Below, in pieces: positions 11,130 to 24,007 of a DNA stretch of 64,000 bases (position 1 is the first letter of the stretch; every line of letters begins with the position of its first letter). The notes beneath the pieces are model-generated. The model was given only the letters and a program-made list of their open reading frames with translations. It was not told the origin of the DNA and did not search any database. The stretch is from Flaccisagitta enflata (taxonomy: Eukaryota > Chaetognatha > Sagittoidea > Aphragmophora), in NCBI GenBank assembly GCA_965153355.1, contig OZ231128.1, forward strand, positions 28,644,001 through 28,708,000, given 5' to 3'. Made by a program: the position numbers and the translations under genes.

Positions 11130-11413
11130 CTTCTTCTTAACCTGATGGGATAAAATTTCAACTGAAGCTTCTCAGCTTCTCAATAGTGCTCTGGAAGTTC
11201 AGTTAAATTTTCATCACGATAGACAAATTTAAAGTACATTGACCTTAAACAAAGTTCCATTTTATCGATTAACTTTTGTATGTTGAAAAGAAAAGAAAAT
11301 TTAGGAAGATTAAGAGAAGCACAACTTGTTCTGAGTCAAAGCGGTCAGTCAGAAGACAGAACTTGTCAAACAAGATTCATGAATCAGCGACTTAAGCACC
11401 GAGAAAATGGCGA

Positions 11414-11419
<6 letters not shown>

Positions 11420-11496
<77 letters not shown>

Positions 11497-11534
11497 TCTC
11501 TCTCTCTCTCTAGAGAGAGAGAGAGAGAGAGGAA

Positions 11535-11566
<32 letters not shown>

Positions 11567-11580
11567 AGAGAAGAGAAAAG
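11420..11580. repeat. (TC)n-(GA)n microsatellite palindrome
   Basis: About 90 bp of (TC)n turn directly into (GA)n at 11511 (TCTCTAGAGAGAG). The tract can fold back on itself as a hairpin tens of bp long. Confidence 0.9.
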
Positions 11581-11749
11581 AAGAGAGATTTCGCGCGGAC
11601 GGCAGGGGTCGAATTATCAGTATTGGAAGAGGAAAGAGGTTACATGTAAAGGGTGTGAGAGAGAGAGAGTTCAAACGACAGCGGTTTGAGCCCATCTAAT
11701 TAAGCAGACGAATTTAGTCTTCAGAATTCAGAAAGTGAAATTGAAAGGA

Positions 11750-11815
<66 letters not shown>
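11750..11815 (+). repeat. (GA)n microsatellite
   Basis: Uninterrupted GA dinucleotides, degrading into GACAGA at the right end. Confidence 0.95.
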
Positions 11816-11821
<6 letters not shown>

Positions 11822-12175
11822 CAGAGCCAGAGACAGAGAGAGAAAAAGACGGACGAAATGATGAATATTTAAAGTGACAAAAAATTAACAATGTGTCAGG
11901 TCATATTAACAGAAAGGATAAATTTTGTCCAACTATAGTCTTTACTATAAAGAACCCGGGTCCCGCATCCCGTTGGTAATTGATTTCTTCAAACGAGGGC
12001 CAATCGAATCTATCGATGTGAAATGATGTGTTTGATTTGCATGCATGCTTCCGATGGGAATATTTGTATTTAAAAGGGGCCAAAACTGAAAGTCAAGAAT
12101 CCACACCCCAACCCCTACCGCTCATCCCCCCCCTCGCACACACAAAAACGTACACAAAAAATATCCTTTTCCCAC

Positions 12176-12430
12176 TTTTCGACTCGATCATTACGGACTA
12201 ACGGACCGACGAACGGAGGGACCAATGGACGGACGGACGGACCAATGGACAGACGGACGAAGCCTCCTCTAGAGTTGCGTTTTCGCAACTTAAAAAAAAA
12301 ACAAACAAGCTCTTAGATACAAAGGTGACTGATGGTCTGGCAGGGACAGCAGAGCAGTACAAAAATTGTTTACAAACTAACGAACCGACCAACCGACAGA
12401 GCAATTTGTAGTGTCGCGTTTCTGCGACTA
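12176..12430 (+). mobile_element. Two adjoining family A 3' ends
   Basis: First: GGACTAACGGACCGACG core, then GAGTTGCGTTTTCGCAACTT at 12272-12291 before an A-run. Second starts after that A-run (ACAAGCTC), has CGAACCGACC units and ends with GTCGC/GCGAC at 12413-12428 plus AAAAAA. 5' tags cannot be identified. Confidence 0.55.
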
Positions 12431-12939
12431 AAAAATTCCAGTTTGTAGTAAAGACATGTAATGGCTAATGGTCTGTTCAAATTGATCGATCAGAAAAAGT
12501 AAAAGATGAAAAAGTCACAACTTGGGGATTGAAGGACAGACAGTCTCAGAGTCGGCATGAAAGTTTGTTCTAGATTTTTTTTTTGTTTGTTTGTTTCTAT
12601 TTTGTTGATTTTTTTTTTTTTTTTGTGCAGTTTGTGCTTTAGTCGATTCTATTGACATCGATTGACTCTTTATCAACCATAAATGCGGTTAATTGGCTGT
12701 CGTTGTTCTGAATGACAGCGATGGGGAAGAAAAACCTCCTCTTCCTCCTTCATCTTTGTTTCTTCTCCTCTTTTCCTCTTTCTTCCTCTCCTTTCTGGAC
12801 AGCATTGCTGAAAGTTTACTGAAAGGTGGATGAATCATGCTAGTAAGTGGGTTTGTCCGTAGAAAGGTAAGAATAGTGATTTATGAGCAATACTATCCCT
12901 GCCCAGTCACATCACTGCCCCCTAATTTTTTCGCCTCTT

Positions 12940-13051
12940 TTCCTTCTTATTCTTCTTTCTTTTCTATTTCTATTTCTATTTCTATTTCTATTTCTATTTT
13001 TTCTTTTTCTTTTTTCTTTTTCTTTTTCTTTTTCTTTTTCTTTTTCTTTTT

Positions 13052-13134
<83 letters not shown>

Positions 13135-13140
13135 TTCCCT
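12940..13140 (+). repeat. Pyrimidine array: (TTTCTA)n, (TTTTTC)n, (CT)n
   Basis: Three successive simple repeats about 200 bp long. Long Ser/Leu/Phe frames through it are artefacts. Confidence 0.95.
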
Positions 13141-13436
13141 TTCGCGTGACAGCGCCTCTTACATTAATGACGATTCTGTTTTGCGTAATGACTTCCTTTT
13201 CTCTTTTATTTCCATTTTCACAGGATATGAAAAAGTAGAGAAAATGATTTGTTTAATTGCCTTCTAGTTATTTTCTTTCAACGCTTTGTCGAGGTTGAAT
13301 CTGTAACAACTTGTTTGATTGACTTGATGTGATTGAATTCATTTTGATTTCTAGTTACTGTTTCGTTTTAATAGATATCGTATGAAAGAACATTACTACT
13401 CCACACTATATTAAGGAAAAGAGCCTTTGGAGCTCT

Positions 13437-13502
13437 CTATGATATACGACAAAAAATATTGGTAAGATATGGACGGCCACCGAGGCGTTGCAACGAAACG
13501 GT
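13437..13502 (-). CDS. Possible terminal exon, unrecognised gene
   Basis: After a TTGTACAG acceptor, 21 codons (TVSLQRLGGRPYLTNIFCRI...) run to a TAG stop. Phase 0 matches the donor of the exon at 13742. An ATTAAA follows about 65 bp downstream on the minus strand. The exon is short and the acceptor has only a weak pyrimidine tract, so this is tentative. Confidence 0.35.
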   Translation of the reverse strand, partial: TVSLQRLGGRPYLTNIFCRIS

Positions 13503-13790
13503 CTGTACAATGGCATGAGGAAACATGCGGCGATGCGGCTAGCCTCTGGAGCTACATTGATATCGATTAATATTCATGTCTTACCCAGCCTACTTCTGGC
13601 ATGAGGAAATCGGTATTAGGAGTAACACATTTATTGATAAATATCCATCTCTTACCCAGCCTACTTTTGGCATGAGGAAAGATGTGTCGATGCAGTAGGG
13701 ATCCATAGTTACATTGATATTGATAAACATTCATGTCTTACCCAGCCTACTTCTGGCATGAGGAAATATGTGTCGATGCAGCAGGGATCT
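13500..13790 (-). repeat. Tandem duplication of an exon 3' end with its splice donor
   Basis: Three copies of TTTCCTCATGCCAGAAGTAG followed by GCTGG|GTAAGA (minus strand), with donors near 13741, 13655 and 13585. The two copies nearest the exon also repeat ATCCCT(A/G)CTGCATCGACACA. Each copy retains a good 5' splice site. Confidence 0.75.
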
Positions 13791-13928
13791 GTAAGGATGG
13801 AGACCAAGTCTTGGTCAGCAGTTGAAGAGCCGATAGATTCCGGCACCAAAGTGATTTTGCGACCGGTTTCAGGAGGAATCGGAGGATAATTTGCATCACG
13901 TCTTCCACTAGCGTAGACTTTGTTCATT
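13742..13928 (-). CDS. Coding exon of an unrecognised minus-strand gene
   Basis: 62 codons from an ATG at 13927: MNKVYASGRRDANYPPIPPE, TGRKITLVPESIGSSTADQD, LVSILTDPCCIDTYFLMPEV, GW, then the donor GGCTGG|GTAAGA. Composition is that of a folded protein, and a consensus donor follows. I do not recognise the family. The exon either begins with its own ATG (GAATGAAC context) or follows an acceptor made of seven A and a G (AAAAAAAG|A). The 3' end is duplicated in tandem downstream (13500-13790), so alternative donors in frame are available. A plus-strand gene starts about 360 bp away in the opposite direction. Confidence 0.6.
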
Positions 13929-13934
13929 CTTTTT

Positions 13935-14049
13935 TTGTTTTTGTTGTTGTTGTTGTTTTTGGTGGTTGTTGTTGTTGTTGTTGATGTTGTGGATTGTTGT
14001 TGTTGTTGTTGTTGTGGATTGTTGTTGTTGTGGATTGTTGTTGTTGTGG

Positions 14050-14110
<61 letters not shown>

Positions 14111-14172
14111 TTGTTTTTGTTTGTGGTGTTGTTGTTGTTGTGGTTGTTGTTATTGTTATTGTTGTTGTTTTT
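13935..14172 (+). repeat. (GTT)n array
   Basis: GTT trinucleotides with GGATT interruptions, between the start of the minus-strand exon at 13928 and the plus-strand exon at 14290. It may sit in a shared upstream region. Confidence 0.95.
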
Positions 14173-14289
14173 AGTTATATCAAGACGATGTTGTTGAGAT
14201 AAAGGCAAAGAGAAAATAGAAATGTGAAAAATGTTAAGTTCATCCCCTTAAAAATGATTTTTTGTCCTTACTCATCCTCACAACTTACA

Positions 14290-14374
14290 ATGGCCATGCT
14301 ATCCACCTTACATCTTTCGACTCTCAATATACTTCAAAATGATGTAACAATGCACACGATACCTATTGAAGAAG
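14290..14374 (+). CDS. Unrecognised plus-strand gene, exon 1
   Basis: The ATG at 14290 (ACAATGGCCATG) opens 28 codons (MAMLSTLHLSTLNILQNDVT MHTIPIEE) plus one base, ending at a strong donor GAAGAAG|GTAAGG. It joins in frame to the exon at 15018, and the three exons give 158 residues. The upstream sequence is also open in this frame, so an earlier start or acceptor is possible. No known family was recognised. Confidence 0.5.
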
Positions 14375-14493
14375 GTAAGGAAGAGTTCCATGCAGGGTGC
14401 GCAGAGCCACTGCATGGGTGCGGCCTTGCGGCCAGGCGGCGGTGGCCGGGCGTCGGAGACGGCTGACGCTCCGGTGTTGCCGGAAGGAGATCA

Positions 14494-14740
14494 TCAAAAA
14501 CAAAAGACCGAGGCATCAAAAACAAAAGACCGAGGCATCAAAAACAAAAGGCCAAGGCATTAAAAACAAAAGGCCAAGGCATTAAAAACAAAAGGCCAAG
14601 GCATCAAAAACAAAAGGCCAAGGCTTTAAAAACAAAAGGCCAAGGCTTTAAAAACAAAGGGCCAAGGCATCAAAAACAAAAGGCCATGGTATCAGAAACC
14701 AGGAGCCATGGCGTTAGAAACGAGAGGCCGAGGCAAAGAG
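14494..14740 (+). repeat. 22-bp minisatellite in the intron
   Basis: About ten units of ATCAAAAACAAAAGGCCAAG plus GC, decaying at the right end. It starts just after a GC-rich block (14396-14490). Both lie between the exons at 14374 and 15018. Confidence 0.9.
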
Positions 14741-15017
14741 AATGTCTTGTTTGTTTTGTCGGTAATCTTTTTTTTATTCATTAATCAATTTTTATACTTT
14801 TCTTCTTTTTTTCGAAATGTATTCTATTTCGTTGGAAGAGATGCGTAGTGAAAAGTCGAATGAGTAGCGAAGAATTAGCGGAATAATTGGATGCGGGATT
14901 TTAGAAATAGTTTTCTTTAAAAAATAACGGAAGCGCGGAAGGAGGATCAAGAACTTTGTGAGATGAAACGAGTAAGAAAATACATTTATTGTTAATCCTT
15001 TATTTTTTCTTTATCAG

Positions 15018-15287
15018 ATCAAATCGAGATCAAAGAAGAGGATAGCAGGTATTTGATGAGAGAAGAAGAAGAAGAAGAAGGAGAAGAAGAAGGTGAAGAA
15101 GAAGAAGAAGAAGAAGAAGAAGAAGAAGAAGAAGAAGAAGAAGAAGAAGAAGAAGAAGAAGAAGAAGAAGAAGAAGAAGCAGAGGACGAGCGTCAGAGTC
15201 TAGACAACGGGGAAGCGGAAGAAACAAAGGTGAAGCTGCTGCTGCATTCGTATGATGAAGACACGATCCTCGAGGAACAAATAAAAG
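15018..15287 (+). CDS. Unrecognised plus-strand gene, exon 2 (acidic)
   Basis: The acceptor TTTTTTCTTTATCAG|ATC is strong. The phase completes GAT after the previous exon (..IPIEED-QIEIKEEDSRYLM). An in-frame (GAA)n array then gives a run of about 40 Glu with a few Gly. This is followed by AEDERQSLDNGEAEETKVKL and LLHSYDEDTILEEQIK, and a donor AAAAG|GTCAAG in phase 1. Other donors (ETK|GTGAAG) or read-through to a TGA at 15323 are possible alternatives. Glu runs of this kind vary in length between individuals and are rarely catalytic. Confidence 0.5.
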
Positions 15288-15323
15288 GTCAAGAGTTGGC
15301 CAGGATTACGCCTGCAGATAGCT

Positions 15324-15326
<3 letters not shown>

Positions 15327-15419
<93 letters not shown>

Positions 15420-15440
15420 AAGAGAAAGAGAGAGAGAGAG
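15327..15440 (+). repeat. (AG)n microsatellite
   Basis: AG dinucleotides from 15327, interrupted near 15415. The array abuts the predicted acceptor of the exon at 15441. Confidence 0.95.
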
Positions 15441-15562
15441 TGCCTGTTTTTAATCCAATAGCGAATCCTTGTGATAGTGGTGCTGCAAATGGAGCCGTGG
15501 TCCTCAGTCCACGAATGAACGCGAATGATGTATCCGAAATGTTTGGAATGCTTTTTCTTTGA
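15441..15562 (+). CDS. Unrecognised plus-strand gene, terminal exon
   Basis: Directly after the (AG)n array, GAGAG|TG completes a Val codon. Then PVFNPIANPCDSGAANGAVV and LSPRMNANDVSEMFGMLFL follow, ending at TGA. Codon use looks coding on this strand (many RNY codons). The acceptor is purine-rich, which is unusual and lowers confidence. The opposite strand is also open across this stretch but has poorer composition. Confidence 0.45.
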
Positions 15563-16750
15563 TGATAATTTCAATGCGAAAAAAAAACCAAATTATGTTA
15601 TGGTGATGTTGTTGTGACTAAAAATATTGTGCGTGAGACTTGAGTTGATTTGAGAAAGAGTTGGTATTTATTTCGTGTGAAAGTAATCTGACATTTAGGG
15701 TGTTTAAATATTCACATACGAAAGTGTCTCCGGTGAATTAATGTTGATTTACATAAGGTTGAGTGATGGCTAAGTAAGTTTAGATTCGTCGTCGTTGTAT
15801 TGGTTTAAACGGAATGATTTTTAAAACATATGCATAATTGGTTCAATTATAATTGCATGTTCTTGGTGTTGAAGGTTCATCGCATTGTCGACTTCACACG
15901 TCGTGGTATTACAAAGACTAGTCTTGTTCTTTTATCATGTTCTTGATCATCAATTTGTTTGTCGAATGTGTGATGGAAGTCGCGAAACAGAACAAATCCA
16001 TTGAATGTTGCAAAGTATTCAGTCGTTAGCAGTAAATGTTTTTATCTTTCTTAATTCTTTTCCATTTTTTGTCGCCCCTTTATGTTCTCGTCGAACATAG
16101 GACGTTGTCAAAAATAACCGCTACTTGTAAACAACGTTTTTCCACTCTTTTTAACGGCTTTTTTTTAAAAGTTTTATGTTCTTGTTTTTGTTTGTTTGCC
16201 TTTTCTACATCTAAGAAAAATGTTGTTGCTTGTTTCACAAGTTATTGCTGTGCTTGTTTCAAACGGAAGTCAATAATTTTAACTGGGAAATAAATCTGCC
16301 AAAGAGAAAGTAAAGAATGCGTAAAATGCTTAGTTTTTGCACCCTTCTCTTACGGAAGAACCGTCGGGAATCCTTGGTTAAAACAAATTATTCGTATCAC
16401 TCGTTATTGTCGGTCCCAACTGTGCATGTAGGAATGGCCTCTATGAGTTTCTTTTCATGGTAGCTTTCATGAATCACCTCCACCCAATATTCAAGACAAG
16501 GCCGGGTTTTTTTATCTATTGATACGTTTTGTGCTATGATGCGATGATGATCATGATGTATCCTTTTTCCTGCGTTATGCTTCATCATAAAATGTAAATA
16601 CAGAGAAAAAAAAACTGCAATGCTGGGTCTCGTTAAGAATCAAACAAGCTCATGTTTCCGTTCTGAATCCCAACTTCTGCAGTCCCCGTCCCCGCCAAAA
16701 GAAAGAAATCTAAATGGCACTAGAATTATTTGTTAGATGAGTTGATCTTA
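15563..16750. other. AT-rich, nothing recognised
   Basis: Possible 3' UTR and flank of the gene ending at 15562. No repeat family member or coding exon was found. Confidence 0.45.
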
Positions 16751-16751
16751 T

Positions 16752-16887
16752 CAGGTGCGACAAAGCACCTCTATAACTGGCTATGTCCGTTGGTTGGTTG
16801 GTCGGTTGGTCGGTCAGTGGGTTGGTCGGGTAACGCATTGGTTCGACGATCCACACGTCGCACCTTATTGGCCTACTTGGCCTTGTT
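16752..16887 (-). mobile_element. Family A element, AGGTGCGAC subtype
   Basis: Same subtype as 147-277, reverse orientation. The hairpin arm AGGTGCGAC at 16753-16761 is the exact reverse complement of GTCGCACCT at 16857-16865. It ends GGCCTTGTT. The core is TTGG/TCGG tetranucleotides. Confidence 0.75.
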
Positions 16888-16899
16888 CTCTACATCTGA

Positions 16900-17166
16900 G
16901 GGCTTGTTTCTGGTCGCAGATAACCGCGATTTGAAAAAGTCACTCGGTCGCTCGCTACGTTTGTTCGCTCGCACCGCTAACTCCGCTCACTAGCTCTGCA
17001 GCGCTCCACTTGTTATGCTCACTTTGCTCGCTCGCTCCGTTCACAGGCTCGCTCACTCACTTCGCTCACTCCCTTGTGGGACAGTGAAAATCATAAATTT
17101 GTGTTCAAGCTGTATATGCGTTCAATAGGAACAAACGCGTTTTTCATCTTTACTAGAAACACGCCC
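16900..17166. mobile_element. Family C element, GGGC..GCCC termini
   Basis: Starts GGGCTTGTTTCTGGTC and ends ACTAGAAACACGCCC, inverted termini of about 15 bp. The interior is a degenerate CTCGCTC/GCTCACT array. Short TIR beginning GGG recalls PIF/Harbinger MITEs. The target duplication is unclear in this copy. Confidence 0.6.
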
Positions 17167-17320
17167 TATTGCTCACGCTGCTATTTCAATCTTTTATGGT
17201 CGATTTGTATGCTTATCAAAATTGCGCCTTTTTGTGTGGCTGCTGGCGATCTGAGGAAGGGCAAAACAAGATTCCTCCCTTCTCTTCGCCCTTTTCGGCC
17301 TCTTCGCTCTCTGCGCCTTT

Positions 17321-17583
17321 GGGCGTGTTTCTAGTGTTTCTAGTTTCGAAAACAAAGTCGATTATTCCTGGTGAACACGTTTAAAGCATAAATACATATT
17401 CATGAATTTCTAGGGTGCAGTGAGCGAAGTGAGTGAGCGAGCCTGTGAACGGAGCATAATGAAGCGGAGCGCTGCAAAGTGAATGAGCGGAGTGAGCAGA
17501 GTGAGCCGTGCGAGCGAACAAACGTAGCGAACGACCGAGTGGCCCTTTTTAAAACGTGATTGTCTCTGACTAGAAACGCGCCC
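17321..17583. mobile_element. Family C element, second copy
   Basis: GGGCGTGTTTCTAGT at the left and ACTAGAAACGCGCCC at the right, flanked by TTT on both sides. The interior (GAGCGAACAAACGTAGCGAA, CCGAGTGGCCCTTTTTAAAA) matches the copies at 16900 and 47996. Confidence 0.7.
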
Positions 17584-17999
17584 TTTCTTCGCCTTTCCAT
17601 CACTTAACACAAGTGGAGAAATGGAGTCTGCGCGCGCCCAGGATTAGGCTTAATTCCCGTCAAGACTTCCTCCGCCCCTCTAGGCTAACCAATAGTAGCC
17701 ATGTCTGTCTCTCTTGTTTTCTGTCTTGTTCTTACTTTTTTTTTCCTTTCGCCGTCTATCTCGCAATCTATTAATCTGGCCCGTCATCGGTCTTGTCTAT
17801 CTCTTTCTCTACTTCTATAGTAATTCGATTCCGTCACTGTTTCTTTGACTGCCAATTCATGTTTCCTTCATTCATTCCATGGGCCTGGCAATATTTCAAT
17901 TTGGTTTCTGTCCTTTCTAATTTCCTTTCGCTTTTTGTCTCTTCCTTTTTCCTCTCCTTATTTTTAAAATTCTCCGTTTCATTCTTTCCTCGCTTTCTT

Positions 18000-18061
18000 T
18001 CATTTTTTTCTTCCTTTCTTTCTGTTTGTCTTTCTTTCTTTCTTTCTTTCATTTCTTCTTC

Positions 18062-18124
<63 letters not shown>

Positions 18125-18180
18125 TTCATTTTTCTTACTTTGTTTTTTTTCTTTCTTACTATCTATCTTTCTTTCTTTCT
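18000..18180 (+). repeat. (TTTC)n array
   Basis: Tetranucleotide TTTC/CTTT array with a few interruptions. Confidence 0.95.
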
Positions 18181-18199
18181 CGTTCGCTGTGTTCATTTT

Positions 18200-18367
18200 T
18201 AGTTGCGGACACGCAACTCTATAAGAGGCTTTGTCCGTCCGTCGGTCGGTCGGTCGGTTGGTCGGTCGGTTGGTCCGTAGAGGTGATCGAGTCGAAAAGT
18301 GGGATAACACGCACTTCCACCCCTGCCCACCCGTCTGCAACTGATGGCCGTGAATCCGGCCTTGTTT
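18200..18367 (-). mobile_element. Family A element, GTTGC-type tag
   Basis: Hairpin AGTTGCGGACACGCAACT at 18201-18218, CTATAAGAGGCTTTG, GTCG/GTTG core, GATCGAGTCGAAAAGTGGG, CCCCTGCCCACCCGTC, and ends ATCCGGCCTTGTT. The tag (reverse complement of 18333-18342, AGTTGCAGAC) matches the hairpin arm AGTTGCGGAC at 9 of 10 positions. Confidence 0.75.
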
Positions 18368-18616
18368 CCTTTCACTCTCGTTCCTTACGTTGCCAGTTTT
18401 TCATTCTATCCCTCTGAATCTTTTTTTCCCCAACGGAATCGAAGTTAAAAAAAGGAACCGAATTAAAGTAAAGCAAAAAAATATAAATGAGGGACAAAAG
18501 CCATTTTATTCAAATGGAGGCAAGAAATATGAGGTCCATCGAGGAGGCTTTCAGGCTAATAACTTTTGAGAGAGGCTGACGCCAGATGATGGAAAAACCA
18601 TTTTCAATCACTTTCA

Positions 18617-19247
18617 TACTTTTTGGGCAGCGGCCCCAAAGGGCCCGTCCGTCCGTCCGTCTGTCCGTCCGCCAGTATGTCCATCTGCACGTCCGTCCGT
18701 CCTTTCATCCGTCCGTCTGTCCATCTGTCTGTCTGCCCGTCCGTCCGTCTGGGTCCGCCTGTCCGCCCTTCCATCCGTCCCCCCCCCGTTGAGCATCAAA
18801 TTAGCTCTCCCGGGCTTCAAATTAGCCCTCCTGGGCTTCAAATTAGCCCTCTCAGGCCTCAATTTAGCTTTCAAGGCCTCAAATCAGCCCTCTTGGCTTG
18901 AAATTAGTCTCCCCCATGCCTCAAATCCACCCTCCAGACCTCAAAATCCTCCAGACCTTCAATCAGCCCTCCAGGCATCAAATCAGCCCTCCAAACCTCA
19001 AATCTGTGCTCCGAGCCATGATTCTGCCCTCCAGCCCTCAAATATGCCCCCAGTAGCCTAAATCAGCCATCTAAAAGCTGAAATATGCCCCCTCAGGACG
19101 GACGGACAGACGTCTCGAAATTCCCCCCTGTGTTCTACAGGACATTGGCCCTTTGGGGCTGCTGCCCTGCTCTCACTCCACCTCTGCACTGGACCACTAC
19201 CAGCAGGGCATCGGGTACCGCTGACCTCAAAAGGATCCTTGGATGAC
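18617..19247 (+). mobile_element. Family B element, complete
   Basis: CTTTTTGGGCAGCGGCCCC start, GTCC tetranucleotide block, a TCAAATTAGCCCTCCTGGGC-like minisatellite core (18790-19090), an inverted subterminal repeat (GACGTCTCGAAATTCCCCCC ..), a CCCTGCT/AGCAGGG hairpin end, then GGATCCTTGGATGACTAG. Confidence 0.7.
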
Positions 19248-19293
19248 TAGGTTAGAGCTCATATTTACTTTTTTCTGAAAATGATGTTTTTAG

Positions 19294-19499
19294 AACAGCC
19301 ATTCATCCGTAGACACCTAGTCACACGCTTCGGAGGAGACTGGCAGACATTTTTTGGACGACCCAGAAGTGGACACGCCATCAACTGCGCCTTTTCTCTC
19401 TCTGTCCTGCCCTGTCTCTGCCCTCTGTCACTCATTCTTTTGCTGCTCATCATCTCAGCTCTTACATCTAATTTGGAAACTGCTATAACTCTTTTGGGT
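19294..19499 (+). CDS. Candidate exon, unrecognised plus-strand gene
   Basis: Acceptor GATGTTTTTAG|AA. The frame reads QPFIRRHLVTRFGGDWQTFF, GRPRSGHAIN, then a hydrophobic stretch (CAFSLSVLPCLCPLSLILLL LIISAL) that could be a membrane segment, and ends at the strong donor TTTTGG|GTGAGG in phase 1. It does not join in phase to the next candidate exon in its best frame, so the gene model is incomplete. Confidence 0.35.
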
Positions 19500-19549
19500 G
19501 AGGTCAGAAAAGAGGTTTATGGAACATCTATTTCGTCAACTGTAATAAG

Positions 19550-19591
19550 CCTAAGTCCATGCAGCCTGCAATTGCTGCTCCCTTTTTCATC
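19550..19591 (+). CDS. Candidate small exon
   Basis: Between AATAAG| and |GTAAAG: PKSMQPAIAAPFFI (14 codons, phase 0). The intron that follows is filled by the (CA)n/(CAAA)n array at 19605-19966. A second reading frame is also open here, so the frame is uncertain. Confidence 0.3.
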
Positions 19592-19602
19592 GTAAAGGAG
19601 CG

Positions 19603-19966
<364 letters not shown>

Positions 19967-19968
19967 AG

Positions 19969-20038
19969 ACTACGAAAGAAACAGAATATGTGGTAGGCGA
20001 GTTGACCCAAGTTTTCTCAATCAGATGGCAGCCGGAAG
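19969..20038 (+). CDS. Candidate exon directly after the (CA)n array
   Basis: ACACACAG|ACT acceptor, 23 codons TTKETEYVVGELTQVFSIRW QPE plus one base, donor CGGAAG|GTCTGA. Phase 0 start matches the donor at 19591. An alternative frame (YERNRICGRRVDPSFLNQMA) is also open. The family was not recognised. Confidence 0.4.
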
Positions 20039-20293
20039 GTCTGAAATTCTGTGCGTGTGACGGTTTGGATGTGCGTGTGTGTGTGTGTGTGTGCGCGTGT
20101 GGAAAAAGAAAAGACAAGTGGATCTAGAAAACGCGCCCGGCCAGTCCAAGGGTTAATGGTCACAAGCGGATTAGGATTAAACAATGCTCACTCAACGCAC
20201 AACTCTCTTTCACGCTCGTTTCGAAGCTCAAGCTTTTTGACGCCGAGGGTGACCTCTTTTGCTACTTGCTTGTCTCTTCTTCATTCATCATTG

Positions 20294-20455
<162 letters not shown>

Positions 20456-20699
20456 AGAATATCACTGCCAACACATAAATACATATGTACATATATACGG
20501 TCTCCTAAGAATTTGTACAGAAACGAGGCAGTTCCATTTTACCGGCTTAATTTGTGTCAGAAAATCCAAGGGTCAGACTGCACGATCATACGTTGCAAAC
20601 GATAAGCTTTTGGGGCCAAGTCGATATTGAATTAAGCCACCCAAATTAACGGTGAACTAAATTGGTTGAGGCAAGTTATATAAAGAAATGGGACCGAAG

Positions 20700-20815
20700 G
20701 AAAATCCCTTAGGTACATACCACCGCGCGGCAAATATGTGCCCTACTTCCAATCGGACACGGGCAAAGACCAATTCGAAAAATGGATAGTAGAGGGAGAA
20801 ATGAGTTTCGGATAA
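20700..20815 (+). CDS. Candidate terminal exon of the same gene
   Basis: After CCGAAG|GA the frame reads KSLRYIPPRGKYVPYFQSDT, GKDQFEKWIVEGEMSFG, then TAA. The 2-nt start fits the phase 1 donor at 20038, giving ..QPEG-KSLRY. The composition (aromatic, charged, Gly/Pro turns) is convincingly protein-like, but the acceptor lacks a good pyrimidine tract. Not recognised. Confidence 0.4.
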
Positions 20816-20829
20816 TAGAGAAGGGGTAC

Positions 20830-22090
<1,261 letters not shown>

Positions 22091-22091
22091 A

Positions 22092-23101
<1,010 letters not shown>

Positions 23102-23587
23102 CGAGCGGGAATATCATCGCTTTATTCCATTCCAATTATGTATTTTGTATAATTAGCCTCTGATATCATGCTCATGCCCAACTACCGATTTGCAAACATA
23201 CGAGCTTTGCAGCCGGTCGGTAGCCCAATCATTCAGTCCGCAGTTTTCATAGTTTTACAATATTATCTTCTTTATTTTTTCTCATTTTCAAACTGGTACA
23301 CACTTTTTGACTTAACTGGGGATGTTCTTTGTCAGATAAATGTACAAATACTAGGGCACAATGGAGCCATCAGTTTCATGTTCATTAATAGGCTTTGTTC
23401 CATTGTAGAGGAAGTAATTTTTGACGGGATGGGAAACGGGGACGAGCTCTTTTAGTAATATATCATTTGAGGAAGGTTTCAGAGAGACAGAAGAAAAAAA
23501 AGAGGGAACGGAAGAAAAGTCTGGGAAATTAGCTGCAGATATTTGCGCCCCAGGGATTCTTGAAGCATCTGCGGAACTGAGCGAGAG

Positions 23588-24000
23588 GATAGAAGAAGAA
23601 GAAGAAGAAGAAGAAGAAGAAGAAGAAGAAGAAGAAGAAGAAGAAAAAGAAAAAGAAAAAGAAAAAGAAAAAGAAAAAGAAAAAGAAAAAGAAAAAGAAA
23701 AAGAAGGAGAGAAAGAAGAAGAGGAAGAAAAAGAAAAAGAAAAAGAAAAAGATAAAGAAAAAGAAAAAGAAGAAAGAAAAGATGAAGATGATGATGATGA
23801 TGATGAAAAAGAAGAAGAAGAAGAAGAAGAAGAAGAAGAAGAAGAAGAAGAAGAAGAAGAAGAAGAAAAAGAAAAAGAAAAAGAAAAAGAAAAAGATGAA
23901 AAGAAGAAGAAGAAGAAGAAAAAGAAAAAGAAAAAGAAAAAGAAAAAGAAAAAGAAAAAGAAGAAGAAGAAGAAGAAGAAGAAGAAGAAGAAAAAAAAAG
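23588..24000 (+). repeat. GAA / AAAAAG / GATGAT polypurine array
   Basis: About 400 bp of GAA and AAAAAG units. The open plus frame entering from 23421 (SGKLAADICAPGILEASAEL SERI) could be a genuine exon, but it then runs through the array into a family B element, so the long ORF is not accepted. Confidence 0.9.
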
Positions 24001-24007
24001 AACAAGT

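Noticed and set aside
13924-14208. Asn/Gln-rich prion-like frame on the minus strand
   Set aside because: It is the translation of the (GTT)n array; the neighbouring exon uses another frame.
14366-14490. Minus-strand exon with a WLCAPCMELF motif and a GTATCG donor
   Set aside because: It is preceded by in-frame stops with no acceptor, and it lies in the better-supported intron of the plus-strand gene at 14290-15562. Its phase match to 13928 could be chance.
18240-18300. Telomere-like or origin repeats (GTCG/GTTG, TCCG runs)
   Set aside because: They are tetranucleotide cores that occur only inside family A and B elements.
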